Shown here: positions 15,196 through 24,220 of the stretch, one piece after another
Numbering within the stretch: position 1 is the first letter of the stretch
How the letters are laid out: each line of letters starts with the position of its first letter
NCBI GenBank assembly: GCA_024405155.1
Contig: JAKSPC010000004.1
Span: 44,367 to 108,366, forward strand
DNA: 64,000 nucleotides
Source: Lachnospiraceae bacterium
Lineage (GTDB): Bacteria; Bacillota; Clostridia; Lachnospirales; Lachnospiraceae
Reading direction: 5' to 3'
Program-made: the position numbers and the translations under genes
Notes under the pieces: generated by a model
What the model was told of the DNA's origin: nothing
Seen by the model: the letters and a program-made list of their open reading frames with translations, nothing else
The model's database searches: none

Positions 15196-17317
15196 GTTTT
15201 TCCTCCGTATTGCCAAGCAGAAATGCCATGCCTTCAAAGTCCGTTAGGCCTGCAAGTGTGAGCTCCGCGCCTGTGATCTCCGCGCGCGCCTTTTCCTTCT
15301 GCACAAAGGCTTTCTCTATGGAAAGGCCTTCTTTTCCCAGCGGGATGCGAAGCGTATCCGGCGCATTCTCAAATGTGTGCACGGTCACCAGTTTCCTGCC
15401 GTCCGTGCCGGTCCTGACCACAGCCTGCCAGCCCTTCGGGGCATCGGTACTTTCGATATCGGGGCCGTACCGGCGGCTCCTTCCGTTGGCGATCACCGGG
15501 GATACGTCCTTGTAGAATGCCACGGCTTCGTCCAGTAGGGCGTTCTGTTCTTCGGACAGCGACGCCACGTCACCGGATACGCACATCCGGCCCAGCGTGC
15601 CGCTGGCGTAGAAATACCGGGCCCCCTGCTCATCGTAGTTTTTATCGGCAACACACCAGATAAGGATCGCCCTTGCAGGCAGGAGCCGCTGCATGTTGGC
15701 TGCCACCACCGGGTTATTCCGGTGTTCAAACGCGTCCGAAAACGACGTCATGGACGTGATGCCCGTAAACGCGTCCACCGCCCGGGCAGAACCTGCCGCC
15801 ACGTTTTCTATCACGATGCCGGGGATCTTTTCGGAAATGCTTCTGTAAAAGTCCTCCAGCGCCAGCACGTATTTGCGCAGCTCCTCACCGAAGGCTTCCG
15901 TACCGTCACAGCCGGTGCCCAGGGTCTCGTTGGAATCCAGCTTCACGTAGCCGAAATCATTGTCCTTCAGAAGCTTCGTGATCCTCTCATCAAGGTAGTG
16001 CCGTCCTTTTTCCGTGCGCACGTCGATAAAACGGCGCCAGCCGGAAGTAAGAGGCTTTCCGTATTTTCTTACCAGCAGCTCTTCCTTCCCGAACGCTTCC
16101 GAACGGATGCCGCAGGTCTCCGGCTCGAACCAGATGCCGGGAACGAATCCCATTTCACGAAGTTTTTCCGTGACCGGCTTAAGCCCTCCCGGAAAACGCT
16201 TTTCGTTGGGGATCCAGTCTCCGGAAAACTCGTACCACTTGCCGCTGTCATCATTGTACCAGCCGGCATCGATGACAAAATAGGTGAACCCGCGGCCGGA
16301 AAGGGCCTGCGCCTGTCGAAGCACGCTTTCTGCCGTGGGCTTTCCGATGGTGGAACGGTATTCGTTGTACTGAATGGGAAGATCCCGGTCGATCTCCGGA
16401 ATGGCCGGCTCCCATCTTCTTTCAAACAGGGAAAGGAACCGGTCCGTCAGGTCCTGCAGCTCTCCTTTCGCTGTCGAAACGATGCCCACGGGGCAGTGAA
16501 AAGTCTCGCCCGGACGGATCTCTTTCGTCCAGGCACCGTTATCGGCATCTGCGATCCCGCCGCCAATGGCGATGCCGTTTCCCCGGCGGTAGATCTCCAT
16601 CTGCCAGGAAGAGGCGTGGGACAGCATAACGCCCCAGAGCACGCCTTCTTTTGTGTCTTCCACTGCATAAAAGGGCACGTATTCGATACAGGTATTGGTG
16701 CCCCGGTGACCGATGCGGGCAGTGAGAGCATCAAATTTCTTTGGGCGGGGCTCGATCTTCAGATCATAGGGCGTGAATACCTCCAGGTTTCCTTCGTCCG
16801 CCCATTCTCCCCGCATACGGAAGATCTTCAGCCGGTCATTGGCCGGTGATGCCTCAAAGGGCGTAATGTCGGAAATATTGCAGCTCTCCGCCATTTCCAG
16901 AGTGACAGGCTCTGACGCGCTGTTGGTCAGGGATACCTCCACCACGAAAGCTTCTCCGGGGCGGCCCGTCAGACGGTGCACCGCCGTAAGGCCGCGGGGA
17001 TCCCGCAATATCGTGGTGACCACGGTCTCCTCGTTTTCCGCCGCGACCTTCTGGGAATCAAACACCAGACCGTGACGCACAGTGGCACTGTTTCGCATGG
17101 TGCGGCCGTTGCTGTGGCCGGTGGAATAAGCATCCCCCGCCGCTTTCAGCTGTACCAGGGGATCAATGCGTTTGTATTCGTCTTCCACCACAAGAGGCAG
17201 AGAGACGGAAGGCACCAGGGACAACCCCATCCTGCCTTCCTCATCCATCAGATAGCGCACCGTTACGTCACCGATGACTATCTCGCTGTAAACCTGTTTT
17301 TTTACGGGGTCCATCAT
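15188..17317 (-). CDS. GH36-family glycosidase (alpha-galactosidase-like)
   Basis: 709 aa, no signal peptide, so it should act on an imported oligosaccharide. An N-terminal beta-sandwich (about 1-300) precedes a TIM barrel with FVIDAGWYNDDSGKWYEFSG, the GIWFEPETCG motif, and YVKLDSNETLG, where the aspartate is the expected nucleophile position of clan GH-D. A C-terminal beta domain ends the protein. The classic SGGGRFD acid/base segment is replaced by NVAAGSARAVD, so specificity may differ from raffinose-type alpha-galactosidases. Alpha-N-acetylgalactosaminidase activity would fit the amino-sugar neighbours, but this is inference. The ribosome site is weak. Confidence 0.82.
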   Translation of the reverse strand: MMDPVKKQVYSEIVIGDVTVRYLMDEEGRMGLSLVPSVSLPLVVEDEYKRIDPLVQLKAAGDAYSTGHSNGRTMRNSATVRHGLVFDSQKVAAENEETVVTTILRDPRGLTAVHRLTGRPGEAFVVEVSLTNSASEPVTLEMAESCNISDITPFEASPANDRLKIFRMRGEWADEGNLEVFTPYDLKIEPRPKKFDALTARIGHRGTNTCIEYVPFYAVEDTKEGVLWGVMLSHASSWQMEIYRRGNGIAIGGGIADADNGAWTKEIRPGETFHCPVGIVSTAKGELQDLTDRFLSLFERRWEPAIPEIDRDLPIQYNEYRSTIGKPTAESVLRQAQALSGRGFTYFVIDAGWYNDDSGKWYEFSGDWIPNEKRFPGGLKPVTEKLREMGFVPGIWFEPETCGIRSEAFGKEELLVRKYGKPLTSGWRRFIDVRTEKGRHYLDERITKLLKDNDFGYVKLDSNETLGTGCDGTEAFGEELRKYVLALEDFYRSISEKIPGIVIENVAAGSARAVDAFTGITSMTSFSDAFEHRNNPVVAANMQRLLPARAILIWCVADKNYDEQGARYFYASGTLGRMCVSGDVASLSEEQNALLDEAVAFYKDVSPVIANGRSRRYGPDIESTDAPKGWQAVVRTGTDGRKLVTVHTFENAPDTLRIPLGKEGLSIEKAFVQKEKARAEITGAELTLAGLTDFEGMAFLLGNTEEKHG

Positions 17318-17351
17318 AATTTTCTGCTTTCTTTCTGCGAAATGAAACGGC

Positions 17352-18188
17352 CTAAGTTTCTTCGAATCTGCGGATCAGATATCTTCCGGTCTGTGCCGCG
17401 TAGGCAAGTGCCGCCGGGATAAGATCCGTGGGGATCTTTTCCATGAAGTGAATGATCTCCAGAGACATCTCCCCCTGATATCCGGCTTCCCTGAGCGCTT
17501 TGATGAATGCATCCCAGTCGATCTCCCCCATGTAGGGGACCAGATGGCTGTCGCGGTGCTCAAACATGTCCTGCACGTGAACGCCGCAGAGAGATCCCGG
17601 TTTTAACCGGCGGATGAAATCCTCCGGGGTGATATTGCTGATCATGCCGTGACCCGTATCCAGAAGCGCCGCATAACAGGGAGAATCCAGTTCTTCGATC
17701 ATCTGATCGATCTGCTCCGGCGTCTCCGTGCACTGAATGGGAAGATTCTCGATGGCAATGCGGATTCCTTCATTTTTTAGGATATGTTCGAAAGATTTGA
17801 AATATTTACGATTGATCTCCCACTCTTCTTCTTTGGAGACCCAGGGCACGTACAGGGAATGGACCGTCACGTGGTCGGCGCCAAGGATGGCGGCGGAACG
17901 AAGAGAACGTTCCATGGCCACATAGTTTTCCGACCGTTCGTCCATGGGTTCATGGGCATCGTAGGCAAAGGGTCCGTGGCACTGATGGCAGGAAAGGCCC
18001 AGATCGTCCAGCATCTGCCGCATTTCTCTCGCATAGGAAAGATACTCCCCGCCCAGCACAGGGTCGTCGGACGGCCATCCGAAATAGGAAAAATCCGTGG
18101 CATCAAAGTCGGCTTTCTTAAGTACGGTAAATGCCTCTTTTTCACGGAAACGTTTTCTGATCGCGAAATGATCCACTGACAGTTTCAT
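17352..18188 (-). CDS. sugar phosphate isomerase/epimerase (xylose isomerase-like TIM barrel)
   Basis: 278 aa from ATG 18188, which has GAGGGG five bases upstream. AP-endonuclease-2/xylose-isomerase-like fold with metal ligands visible in order: the glutamate in IAIENLPI, the aspartate/histidine in ALLDTGHGM, VHVQD with a downstream His, and the glutamate in MSLEIIHF. Proteins of this type isomerise or epimerise keto-sugars in many catabolic clusters; the substrate is not predictable. It lies between the transporter permease and the GH36 gene, with a short hairpin in front. Confidence 0.82.
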   Translation of the reverse strand: MKLSVDHFAIRKRFREKEAFTVLKKADFDATDFSYFGWPSDDPVLGGEYLSYAREMRQMLDDLGLSCHQCHGPFAYDAHEPMDERSENYVAMERSLRSAAILGADHVTVHSLYVPWVSKEEEWEINRKYFKSFEHILKNEGIRIAIENLPIQCTETPEQIDQMIEELDSPCYAALLDTGHGMISNITPEDFIRRLKPGSLCGVHVQDMFEHRDSHLVPYMGEIDWDAFIKALREAGYQGEMSLEIIHFMEKIPTDLIPAALAYAAQTGRYLIRRFEET

Positions 18189-18210
18189 TTTTTCCCCTCT
18201 CATATGCAAA

Positions 18211-18233
18211 GACCCGGCCATAATGACCGGGTC
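18211..18233 (-). other. intercistronic hairpin after the sugar permease genes
   Basis: A perfect 7-bp stem (GACCCGG 18211-18217, CCGGGTC 18227-18233) between the MalG-type permease and the epimerase gene. Only TTTG follows in minus-strand sense, so it probably acts as a weak attenuator or mRNA stabiliser. Confidence 0.45.
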
Positions 18234-18260
18234 CATTATACAATGTTTTTCTGAAGTGAA

Positions 18261-19097
18261 TCAACCCTTTACACCGCCTGCGGCAAGACCGCCCACCAGG
18301 TGTTTATCCAGTACCTGGAAGAATGCCAGGATGGGAAGGATGGCAAGCAGAGATGCTGCAAATACGTACCACCACTCGGTGTTGGTATATCCGAAGAAGG
18401 AATGGATACCTACGTTGATGGACTTAAGGGCCTGATCGCCGATCAGTACCAGGGTCAGCGTGTACTCGTTCCATGCATGGATGAATACGAAGATGATGCA
18501 GGTCACGATGCCGGGTGCTGCCAGAGGCAGGATGACCCGCACCATGGCGTTCACACGGTTGCAGCCGTCGATCATAGCCGCTTCTTCCAGATCCTTCGGA
18601 ATGGTGGCGAAAGTTCCCTGCAGCATCCATGCGGCGAATGCCTGGTTGAAGGCTGCCACCAGCAGGATGATGCCCAGCTGGGTGTTCTGCAGATGGAAGA
18701 ATACCATGATCTTGTAGATACCTACCAGCAGCACGATCTCGGCGAACATCTGCGTTACGATGATGCCGGCCATGATGTAGCGCTTTCCGGGGAAATGCAT
18801 ACGGGCCATGGCGTAACCGGCCGGAACGGCACACACGATGGTAAGAGCAGTGCCGCAGATACCTACGATAAAGGAGTTCTTGAAGTAGGTGAGCAGCGGA
18901 ACGTCATACCAGATGTCCACATAGTTGTTCCAGTGCCACACCTTGGGAAGGATGGTCCCGGGGATGGCGAAGATCTCATTCAGATCCTTAAAGGAGTTGA
19001 CGAACATCACGAAATAAGGATAGAGAATGAAGATCGCGAAGGTGAAAGCGAAAATGTAAAGGAATACTCTCCCGAGGGATACTTTTTTCTTTGTCAT
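18261..19097 (-). CDS. carbohydrate ABC transporter permease (MalG type)
   Basis: 278 aa, about six membrane helices, of the CUT1 sugar-importer family. The coupling motif is EAAMIDGCNRVNAMVRVILPLAAPG, near the position usual for MalG-like subunits. The start shares one base with the stop of the MalF-type permease gene (TAATG), so they are coupled. It would form the membrane channel with that partner. No ATPase gene is seen nearby, so a shared MsmK-type ATPase encoded elsewhere is likely. Confidence 0.92.
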   Translation of the reverse strand: MTKKKVSLGRVFLYIFAFTFAIFILYPYFVMFVNSFKDLNEIFAIPGTILPKVWHWNNYVDIWYDVPLLTYFKNSFIVGICGTALTIVCAVPAGYAMARMHFPGKRYIMAGIIVTQMFAEIVLLVGIYKIMVFFHLQNTQLGIILLVAAFNQAFAAWMLQGTFATIPKDLEEAAMIDGCNRVNAMVRVILPLAAPGIVTCIIFVFIHAWNEYTLTLVLIGDQALKSINVGIHSFFGYTNTEWWYVFAASLLAILPILAFFQVLDKHLVGGLAAGGVKG

Positions 19098-20017
19098 TAT
19101 TCAGTCTCCTCCTTCATCTGGTATCTCATGTAGAGAAGGGCAAATATCAGCAGGATGACGAATCCGATAACGGATACCGCGGACGCGGGACCCATCTTGT
19201 TTCTGGAGAATGCCAGTTTGTACAGATACGTCATCACCGTTGCCGTCTGATCGGCGGGAGCACCGCCGGTGATCGTATGAATGATAACGAACGAGTTGAA
19301 CACGTAGATCACGTTCAGCACAATGTTAACGTCAATGGCGGGCTTAAGGAGCGGCAGTGTGATCTTAAAGAGCTTGTCCCAGAAGGACGCGCCGTCGATC
19401 TGCGCCGCTTCGTAATAATCCGGCGAAATGGCAGTAAGACCTGAAAGCAGGGTGAACGTCATGAAGGGGATGGTCACCACGATGCCGACGAAGATCATGC
19501 ACATGAAGGCGCTGTTTGCCTCGCCAAGCCAGTTGATGGGCTGTGAGATCAGGCCGATCTTCATAAGCAGCGTATTCAGTGCGCCATAGTTATAGTCGAA
19601 AATATATTTCCACACAGATGAAGTGATAAGTCCCGAAGTTGCCCAGGGAAGAAGCAGCACGGTACGTACGAACTTCCTTCCTTTGAATTTTTCATTCAGA
19701 ACCAGTGCCACAATGATGGAAAGCACCATGGAAAGGGATACGATGACGATATCCCAGATCAGCGTGTTAAGCATAACGCGCTTGAAGACAACCTCACCGA
19801 AAATGAATTTGAAGTTGTCCAGCGTTCCGAATTTTCTCACGAGACCTGCCGTGGAAACTTCACTGAACGCAAGGTAGAAAGTAAGAATAACGGGGATAAA
19901 AATGAACAGCAGAATCAGCAGAAGCGACGGTGCCATCCAGATGTAGGCATCCCAGCCGTTCCTGAAAAAAGCGCTTTTCTTTTTTGGCTTTGCTACAGCC
20001 GCTTTTTTTTCACTCAT
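19097..20017 (-). CDS. carbohydrate ABC transporter permease (MalF type)
   Basis: 306 aa. A Lys-rich N-terminus precedes about six membrane helices. The coupling motif YYEAAQIDGASFWDKLFKITLP identifies the CUT1 sugar-permease family. It lies between the binding-protein gene and the MalG-type permease gene, with a strong hairpin between it and the former. A good ribosome site (AAAGGAG) precedes the ATG. Confidence 0.92.
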   Translation of the reverse strand: MSEKKAAVAKPKKKSAFFRNGWDAYIWMAPSLLLILLFIFIPVILTFYLAFSEVSTAGLVRKFGTLDNFKFIFGEVVFKRVMLNTLIWDIVIVSLSMVLSIIVALVLNEKFKGRKFVRTVLLLPWATSGLITSSVWKYIFDYNYGALNTLLMKIGLISQPINWLGEANSAFMCMIFVGIVVTIPFMTFTLLSGLTAISPDYYEAAQIDGASFWDKLFKITLPLLKPAIDVNIVLNVIYVFNSFVIIHTITGGAPADQTATVMTYLYKLAFSRNKMGPASAVSVIGFVILLIFALLYMRYQMKEETE

Positions 20018-20063
20018 ACCGGAGAATACTCCTTTCGTAACAGGTTCCGGACCCCCGGAGGGG

Positions 20064-20088
20064 AAGCTCCCCGAAAAACGGGGAGCTT
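20064..20088 (-). terminator. attenuator hairpin between binding protein and permease genes
   Basis: A perfect 10-bp stem (AAGCTCCCCG 20064-20073, CGGGGAGCTT 20079-20088) with a 5-nt loop. In minus-strand sense CCCC follows rather than T, so it is more a 3'-end stabiliser or processing signal than a classical terminator. It occupies the same place as the hairpin at 4852-4877 in the other importer operon. Confidence 0.55.
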
Positions 20089-20102
20089 TAAAATCTAAGT
20101 AA

Positions 20103-21359
20103 TTACTTTGTCAGTAATGCCTGAAGCTCATCAAGAGCGTCCTTTGCAGACTGAGCACCGGTAAATACCTTCTGGTCTACGTCGCAGCAGCCGGCGGAGC
20201 ACTCCTGCCAGTTAGACTTAGCTCTGGAGTAGAACTTTGCGCCTGCAAGTACGTCAACGTATGCAGCCTGCTCGGGCTTCTGAACAGCGAGTTCCTTAAC
20301 GCCGGAGTTGGTAGCGGGGATCATGCCTTCCTGGATCATGAGACCTACGTAGTTCTCGGGAGCATAGAAGAAGTCCATGAAGTCAGCGATAGCTTTCTTC
20401 TTCGCATCGGAATCCTCAGCAGCCTTTGCATTGCCGTTGAAGAAGCATACGCAGTCCTGTACGCCAAGGGTAGAGGATGCGGATACGTTAGCATCATTGT
20501 AGGGGATAGCTGCAACGCCAAGGTCAGCATCCGGATACAGTGACGGGAAGAAGCATGCGGTAACCAGCATAGCCATCTTGTCGGCAACAACGAGCTTCTG
20601 CATGTCGTCACGGGTCTCGATGGTGGGGTTCGCATTGGTGTAGCCCTTGTCGATCAGGCTCTTTACCCACTCGTAAGCTTCCACGTTCTTGGGATCGTTC
20701 AGCATGTAGTTGTCGTTTGCATCTACATAGCCGCCGCCGTTGTTCCAGCCATAGTAAGCAACTACGGTCTGACCTTCGGTCGTGGTTCCGTCAACGCCCC
20801 ATGCGTAAACATCGCCCTTGTAGAAGTCCTTGATCTTCTGGCATACTTCCTCAACTTCCTTCCAGGTCTTCGGAGCTTCTGCAATACCTACTTCGTTGAA
20901 GATCTTCTTGTTGTAGTACAGAGCACGTACAGAAGCCAGGAACGGGATCTGATATACGCCGTTGTACTCGGTGGTGAAGTTGTTGTCCCAGAACTGCTTT
21001 GCGAAGTCGTCGCAGAGATTCTTGGAAAGGATCTCTTCCGGCTTGTAAACAAGGTTGTCCGGAATGAACTGGGTTGCAGTACCGCCTGCATACATATCAG
21101 GAGCCTGCTTTGCGCCAACCAGTGTGTTCACACGGGTGGAAAGGTTGTCCCATCCTACGATCTCGAGGGTAACGTGAACGTTGGGGTTCTTTTCCTGGAA
21201 CTTGTTGATCACGTTCTGGATGTACTCACCGGTCTTGGTTGAGTATTCTGCTACAAGGAAGCTGAGCTCGATCTTCTCGTCCTTCGGAGCTGCGCTCTGG
21301 CAGGAGGTGAGAGAAAGAACCATCATTGCAGCGAGAACAAGTGCTACGATTCTTTTCAT
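20103..21359 (-). CDS. extracellular sugar-binding lipoprotein of an ABC transporter
   Basis: 418 aa of the family-1 solute-binding proteins. The signal ends in LTSC (lipidated Cys20). The mature part shows the usual order: FQEKNPNVHVTLEIVGWDNL, a hinge around YYNKKIFNEVG, and C-terminal ligand-domain sequences. It would capture an oligosaccharide or glycoside outside the membrane for the MalF/MalG-type permeases downstream. A ribosome site AAAGGAAG precedes ATG 21359. The neighbouring GH36 and deacetylase genes suggest a galactoside or N-acetylated oligosaccharide. Confidence 0.92.
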   Translation of the reverse strand: MKRIVALVLAAMMVLSLTSCQSAAPKDEKIELSFLVAEYSTKTGEYIQNVINKFQEKNPNVHVTLEIVGWDNLSTRVNTLVGAKQAPDMYAGGTATQFIPDNLVYKPEEILSKNLCDDFAKQFWDNNFTTEYNGVYQIPFLASVRALYYNKKIFNEVGIAEAPKTWKEVEEVCQKIKDFYKGDVYAWGVDGTTTEGQTVVAYYGWNNGGGYVDANDNYMLNDPKNVEAYEWVKSLIDKGYTNANPTIETRDDMQKLVVADKMAMLVTACFFPSLYPDADLGVAAIPYNDANVSASSTLGVQDCVCFFNGNAKAAEDSDAKKKAIADFMDFFYAPENYVGLMIQEGMIPATNSGVKELAVQKPEQAAYVDVLAGAKFYSRAKSNWQECSAGCCDVDQKVFTGAQSAKDALDELQALLTK

Positions 21360-21384
21360 CTTGGTTTTCTTCCTTTCTGATTTT

Positions 21385-21412
21385 TATATGATCCGGACTG
21401 CCCGGACATATA
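21385..21412. other. inverted repeat in the leader of the binding-protein gene
   Basis: TATATG and CATATA flank TCCGG and CCGGA around a 5-nt centre, giving a 28-bp interrupted palindrome 26 bp before the binding-protein start. It could be an RNA-processing hairpin that separates the ceramidase-like genes from the highly expressed binding-protein gene, or an operator. Confidence 0.4.
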
Positions 21413-21420
21413 CAATTAAG

Positions 21421-22776
21421 TTACTTTAACTGATCAAGAACTTTCTTTCCGTTTTCGATCATGAATTCGGCCACGCCCTCTTTGAACTTGGATCCTCTTG
21501 CCTCATAACCACCTTCATCGTAGCAGTCCTTCATGGGGAAGTATCCTTCCTTGGCGTTGGTGTTGCAGGTGGGGCAGACCATCTTCCAGCCTTCCGTCTC
21601 CTTGAGAGCGGTACCGATTCCGGTAAAGGGCTCTCCGGGAATTCCCACGAATGCCACGTCGCCGATGCGAAGTCCCGTGATGTAGGTGGGGAAGGACGCG
21701 GGGCCATGCTCCAGATTGCACATGCGGAGCGCTTCCGCGCACACGGTGGTGAGCATCATTCCCTTGTAGGGGATGTCGCAGTCACGGCCGGAGGTATGCA
21801 GATCCGCGTACTTGTGTGCCGTTGCCAGGTCGAAATCGTCCTTTTCGTTGGGCATGTTGGACGGGATCTCCAGATCGTTCTGTAAAAACTTCACGGTATC
21901 CACGTCGCGGTATTCCACCTTGTCGAATTCGGAAAGCACCGCGCCGGCCACCACTCTGCCCATGTGACGGGCGTGACCGTATCCGCGGGATACGTCGTCG
22001 AAGTCCATGAACATATCGTTCAGATCTCCGCCTGCGGGTGCCACGTTTACGTGGTTCACGTCGCCCTGTGCGCCGTTAAAGAAGATGCACTTCGTATTAT
22101 CCAGTGCCTTTTCCACGGTGCGGCGTAAAAATCCGGGCCAGTCGCCGGAGATCTTGTTTCCGCCCACGGTATCGGGGTGATCGCCGAAGTTTACGATAAC
22201 TACGGTATCCGCGCCCTCGCGGTCGAAACGGATCACGTTGACTCTCTCGTCAACGCTTCCCAGCATGTGATCGATCTCGGGATTATTCACACCGGGATTG
22301 GTACGGACGGAACCGTCCTTCATCACGTATCTTCTGATGAACGCGATATGGGGAGCGGTGCCTACGCCGGTACCCATCTTTGCGGGCTTCAGATCCTCCA
22401 TGGCAAACGCGGCCACGTCCGTGAGCCTGTCAGTCATGAACTCGCGATATCTGGCGATCAGTTCATTGTCGCATTTATCCGGCTGAAGGATGGGACCCGT
22501 ATGGGTGTGTGTGGAATGAATATACACGCCCTCATAGGGGATGCCCGTCTTTTCGGCGATCTTTCTGCGGATGGGATCCAGGATCTCTTTTACCAGACCG
22601 CAGTGATCCACGGAGATCATGACGGCCTTGTTTCCGCCTGCTTCCACGCAGACCGCATTGGCTTCCAGATCATCCAGAACGCCGTCAGCGAAACGGTCAA
22701 TAAAATATCCGGCGATGGGGATGCCCATCATGGGAGTAATTACAACGCGGCCGAAGCCGACTTTCAAACTGTTCAT
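21421..22776 (-). CDS. neutral/alkaline ceramidase N-terminal domain-like hydrolase (cytosolic), copy 2
   Basis: 451 aa. VGFGRVVITPMMGIPIAGY at the N-terminus, HSTHTHTGPI with the zinc-binding histidines, FFNGAQGDVNHVNV and the later CPTCNTNAKEGYFPM block match the neutral/alkaline non-lysosomal ceramidase (PF04734-like) fold. There is no signal peptide and the C-terminal immunoglobulin-like domain of true ceramidases is missing. Proteins of this shape in sugar clusters have no settled function; hydrolysis of an N-acyl bond of an imported amino-sugar conjugate is one possibility. It is a close paralog of the gene upstream. Confidence 0.8.
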   Translation of the reverse strand: MNSLKVGFGRVVITPMMGIPIAGYFIDRFADGVLDDLEANAVCVEAGGNKAVMISVDHCGLVKEILDPIRRKIAEKTGIPYEGVYIHSTHTHTGPILQPDKCDNELIARYREFMTDRLTDVAAFAMEDLKPAKMGTGVGTAPHIAFIRRYVMKDGSVRTNPGVNNPEIDHMLGSVDERVNVIRFDREGADTVVIVNFGDHPDTVGGNKISGDWPGFLRRTVEKALDNTKCIFFNGAQGDVNHVNVAPAGGDLNDMFMDFDDVSRGYGHARHMGRVVAGAVLSEFDKVEYRDVDTVKFLQNDLEIPSNMPNEKDDFDLATAHKYADLHTSGRDCDIPYKGMMLTTVCAEALRMCNLEHGPASFPTYITGLRIGDVAFVGIPGEPFTGIGTALKETEGWKMVCPTCNTNAKEGYFPMKDCYDEGGYEARGSKFKEGVAEFMIENGKKVLDQLK

Positions 22777-22797
22777 GTGAATCTCCTCCCTTCTCCG

Positions 22798-24192
22798 TTA
22801 TACCTTTTCCATAAGCTTTCTGCCTTCCTCAATGATGAGTTCGGCAACGCCTGCCTTGAATTCCGAAGAACGTGCCTCGTAGCCGCCCTCCTCGTAGGAA
22901 TCCTGCATGGGGAAGTATCCGGTGGAGCCGTTGGTAAGACATACCGGACATACCATCTTCCAGCCTTCCGCGCTTTTAAGGCCCTTGCTGACGCCGTTGA
23001 ACGGCTCGCCGGGGATGCCTACGAAAGCCACGTCACCGATCTTGAATGCGGTAAGGCTCATGGGGATGTACTCCGGTCCGTTCTCGAAGCGGCAGATGCG
23101 GAGTGCCTCGGCCACGATGGTAGTAAGCATCATGGCGTTGTAGGGGATCTCTGCGTCCTTTCCTGCTTCGTGAAGGTCCTTGTATTTGTGTGCCGTTGCC
23201 ACGTCGATGTCATCGATGGAAGAAGGCATCTGGGTGGGGATGTTGACGGTGGTCTGTACGAAACCGATCCTGTCCACGTCCACATATTCCACTTTGTCGT
23301 AGACCTGCAGAACGGCGCCTGCCACCACTCTGCCCATGTGACGAGCATGACCGTATCCTCTGGAAACGCCGTCGAAATCGTTGAACATGTCATTGAAATC
23401 ACCGGCCGTGGGGAATACGTTCACGTGGTTGATGTCACCTTCCGCGCCGTTGAAGAACAGGCACTTCGTGTTGTCCACGGTCTTTTCGAACTGTCTGCGG
23501 AACACGGCAGGCCAGTCTGCGGAGACTTTGGAGCCGCCCACTACGTCGGGATGGCAGCCGAAGTTTGCCAGAACGATGGTCTCTGCGCCTTCACGGTCGA
23601 AGCGGAGCACGTTCACTGCGTCATCGATCTCGCCCACGGGACGAACGATATCCGGATTCAGAACGCCGGGGTTCGTACGGATGGAACCGTCCTTCATGAT
23701 GTAGCGGCGTACGAAAGCGATGTTCTTTGCGTGGCTCACGCCGAATCCCATCTTTGCGGGCTTCAGATCCTCGATGGCTTCTTTTGCCGCATCCACCACA
23801 CGGTGCTCAAGGAAATCATCGTACTCATCGATGAGTTTCTGAATGTATGCGGGATCAAACTTGTTTCCTTCCTCATCCTCGTTTCCTTCGGAACAGGATT
23901 CCACGTAGGGACCCGTGTGAGTATGGGTCGCGGAAAGGAACACAGCCTCAAAAGGTACGCCGGTGGCCTCGGAGACTGCTTTCCTTAAGCGGTCCGCAAT
24001 GCCTACGGTAAAGTAGCAGAGGTCTGCCACCAGCATAAGCATGGTCACGCCGTCCTTTTCGAGAGCCAGTGCGTTCACTTCCAGGTCATCCAGCACGCCG
24101 GTGCAGAACCGGGGCTTGAAGTAGCCGGAAATGGCGATGTTTCTCATCGGCGTTATGTTGGTGCGGGCAAAGCCCGCCTGTAATGTACTCAT
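22798..24192 (-). CDS. neutral/alkaline ceramidase N-terminal domain-like hydrolase (cytosolic), copy 1
   Basis: 464 aa. It opens with AGFARTNITPMRNIAISGYF, then LSATHTHTGPYV with zinc-ligand histidines, FFNGAEGDINHVNVFP and GHARHMGRVVAGAVL, and ends with the same TGYFPMQDSYEEGGYEAR region as its neighbour. Compared with copy 2 it has a short insertion after the THTHTGP motif (CSEGNEDEEGNKFD). There is no export signal. Tandem, similar-length copies separated by 21 bp suggest a duplication followed by divergence, perhaps for two related substrates. Confidence 0.8.
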   Translation of the reverse strand: MSTLQAGFARTNITPMRNIAISGYFKPRFCTGVLDDLEVNALALEKDGVTMLMLVADLCYFTVGIADRLRKAVSEATGVPFEAVFLSATHTHTGPYVESCSEGNEDEEGNKFDPAYIQKLIDEYDDFLEHRVVDAAKEAIEDLKPAKMGFGVSHAKNIAFVRRYIMKDGSIRTNPGVLNPDIVRPVGEIDDAVNVLRFDREGAETIVLANFGCHPDVVGGSKVSADWPAVFRRQFEKTVDNTKCLFFNGAEGDINHVNVFPTAGDFNDMFNDFDGVSRGYGHARHMGRVVAGAVLQVYDKVEYVDVDRIGFVQTTVNIPTQMPSSIDDIDVATAHKYKDLHEAGKDAEIPYNAMMLTTIVAEALRICRFENGPEYIPMSLTAFKIGDVAFVGIPGEPFNGVSKGLKSAEGWKMVCPVCLTNGSTGYFPMQDSYEEGGYEARSSEFKAGVAELIIEEGRKLMEKV

Positions 24193-24220
24193 AATAAATA
24201 CCTCAGATAATCAAGGCCGA

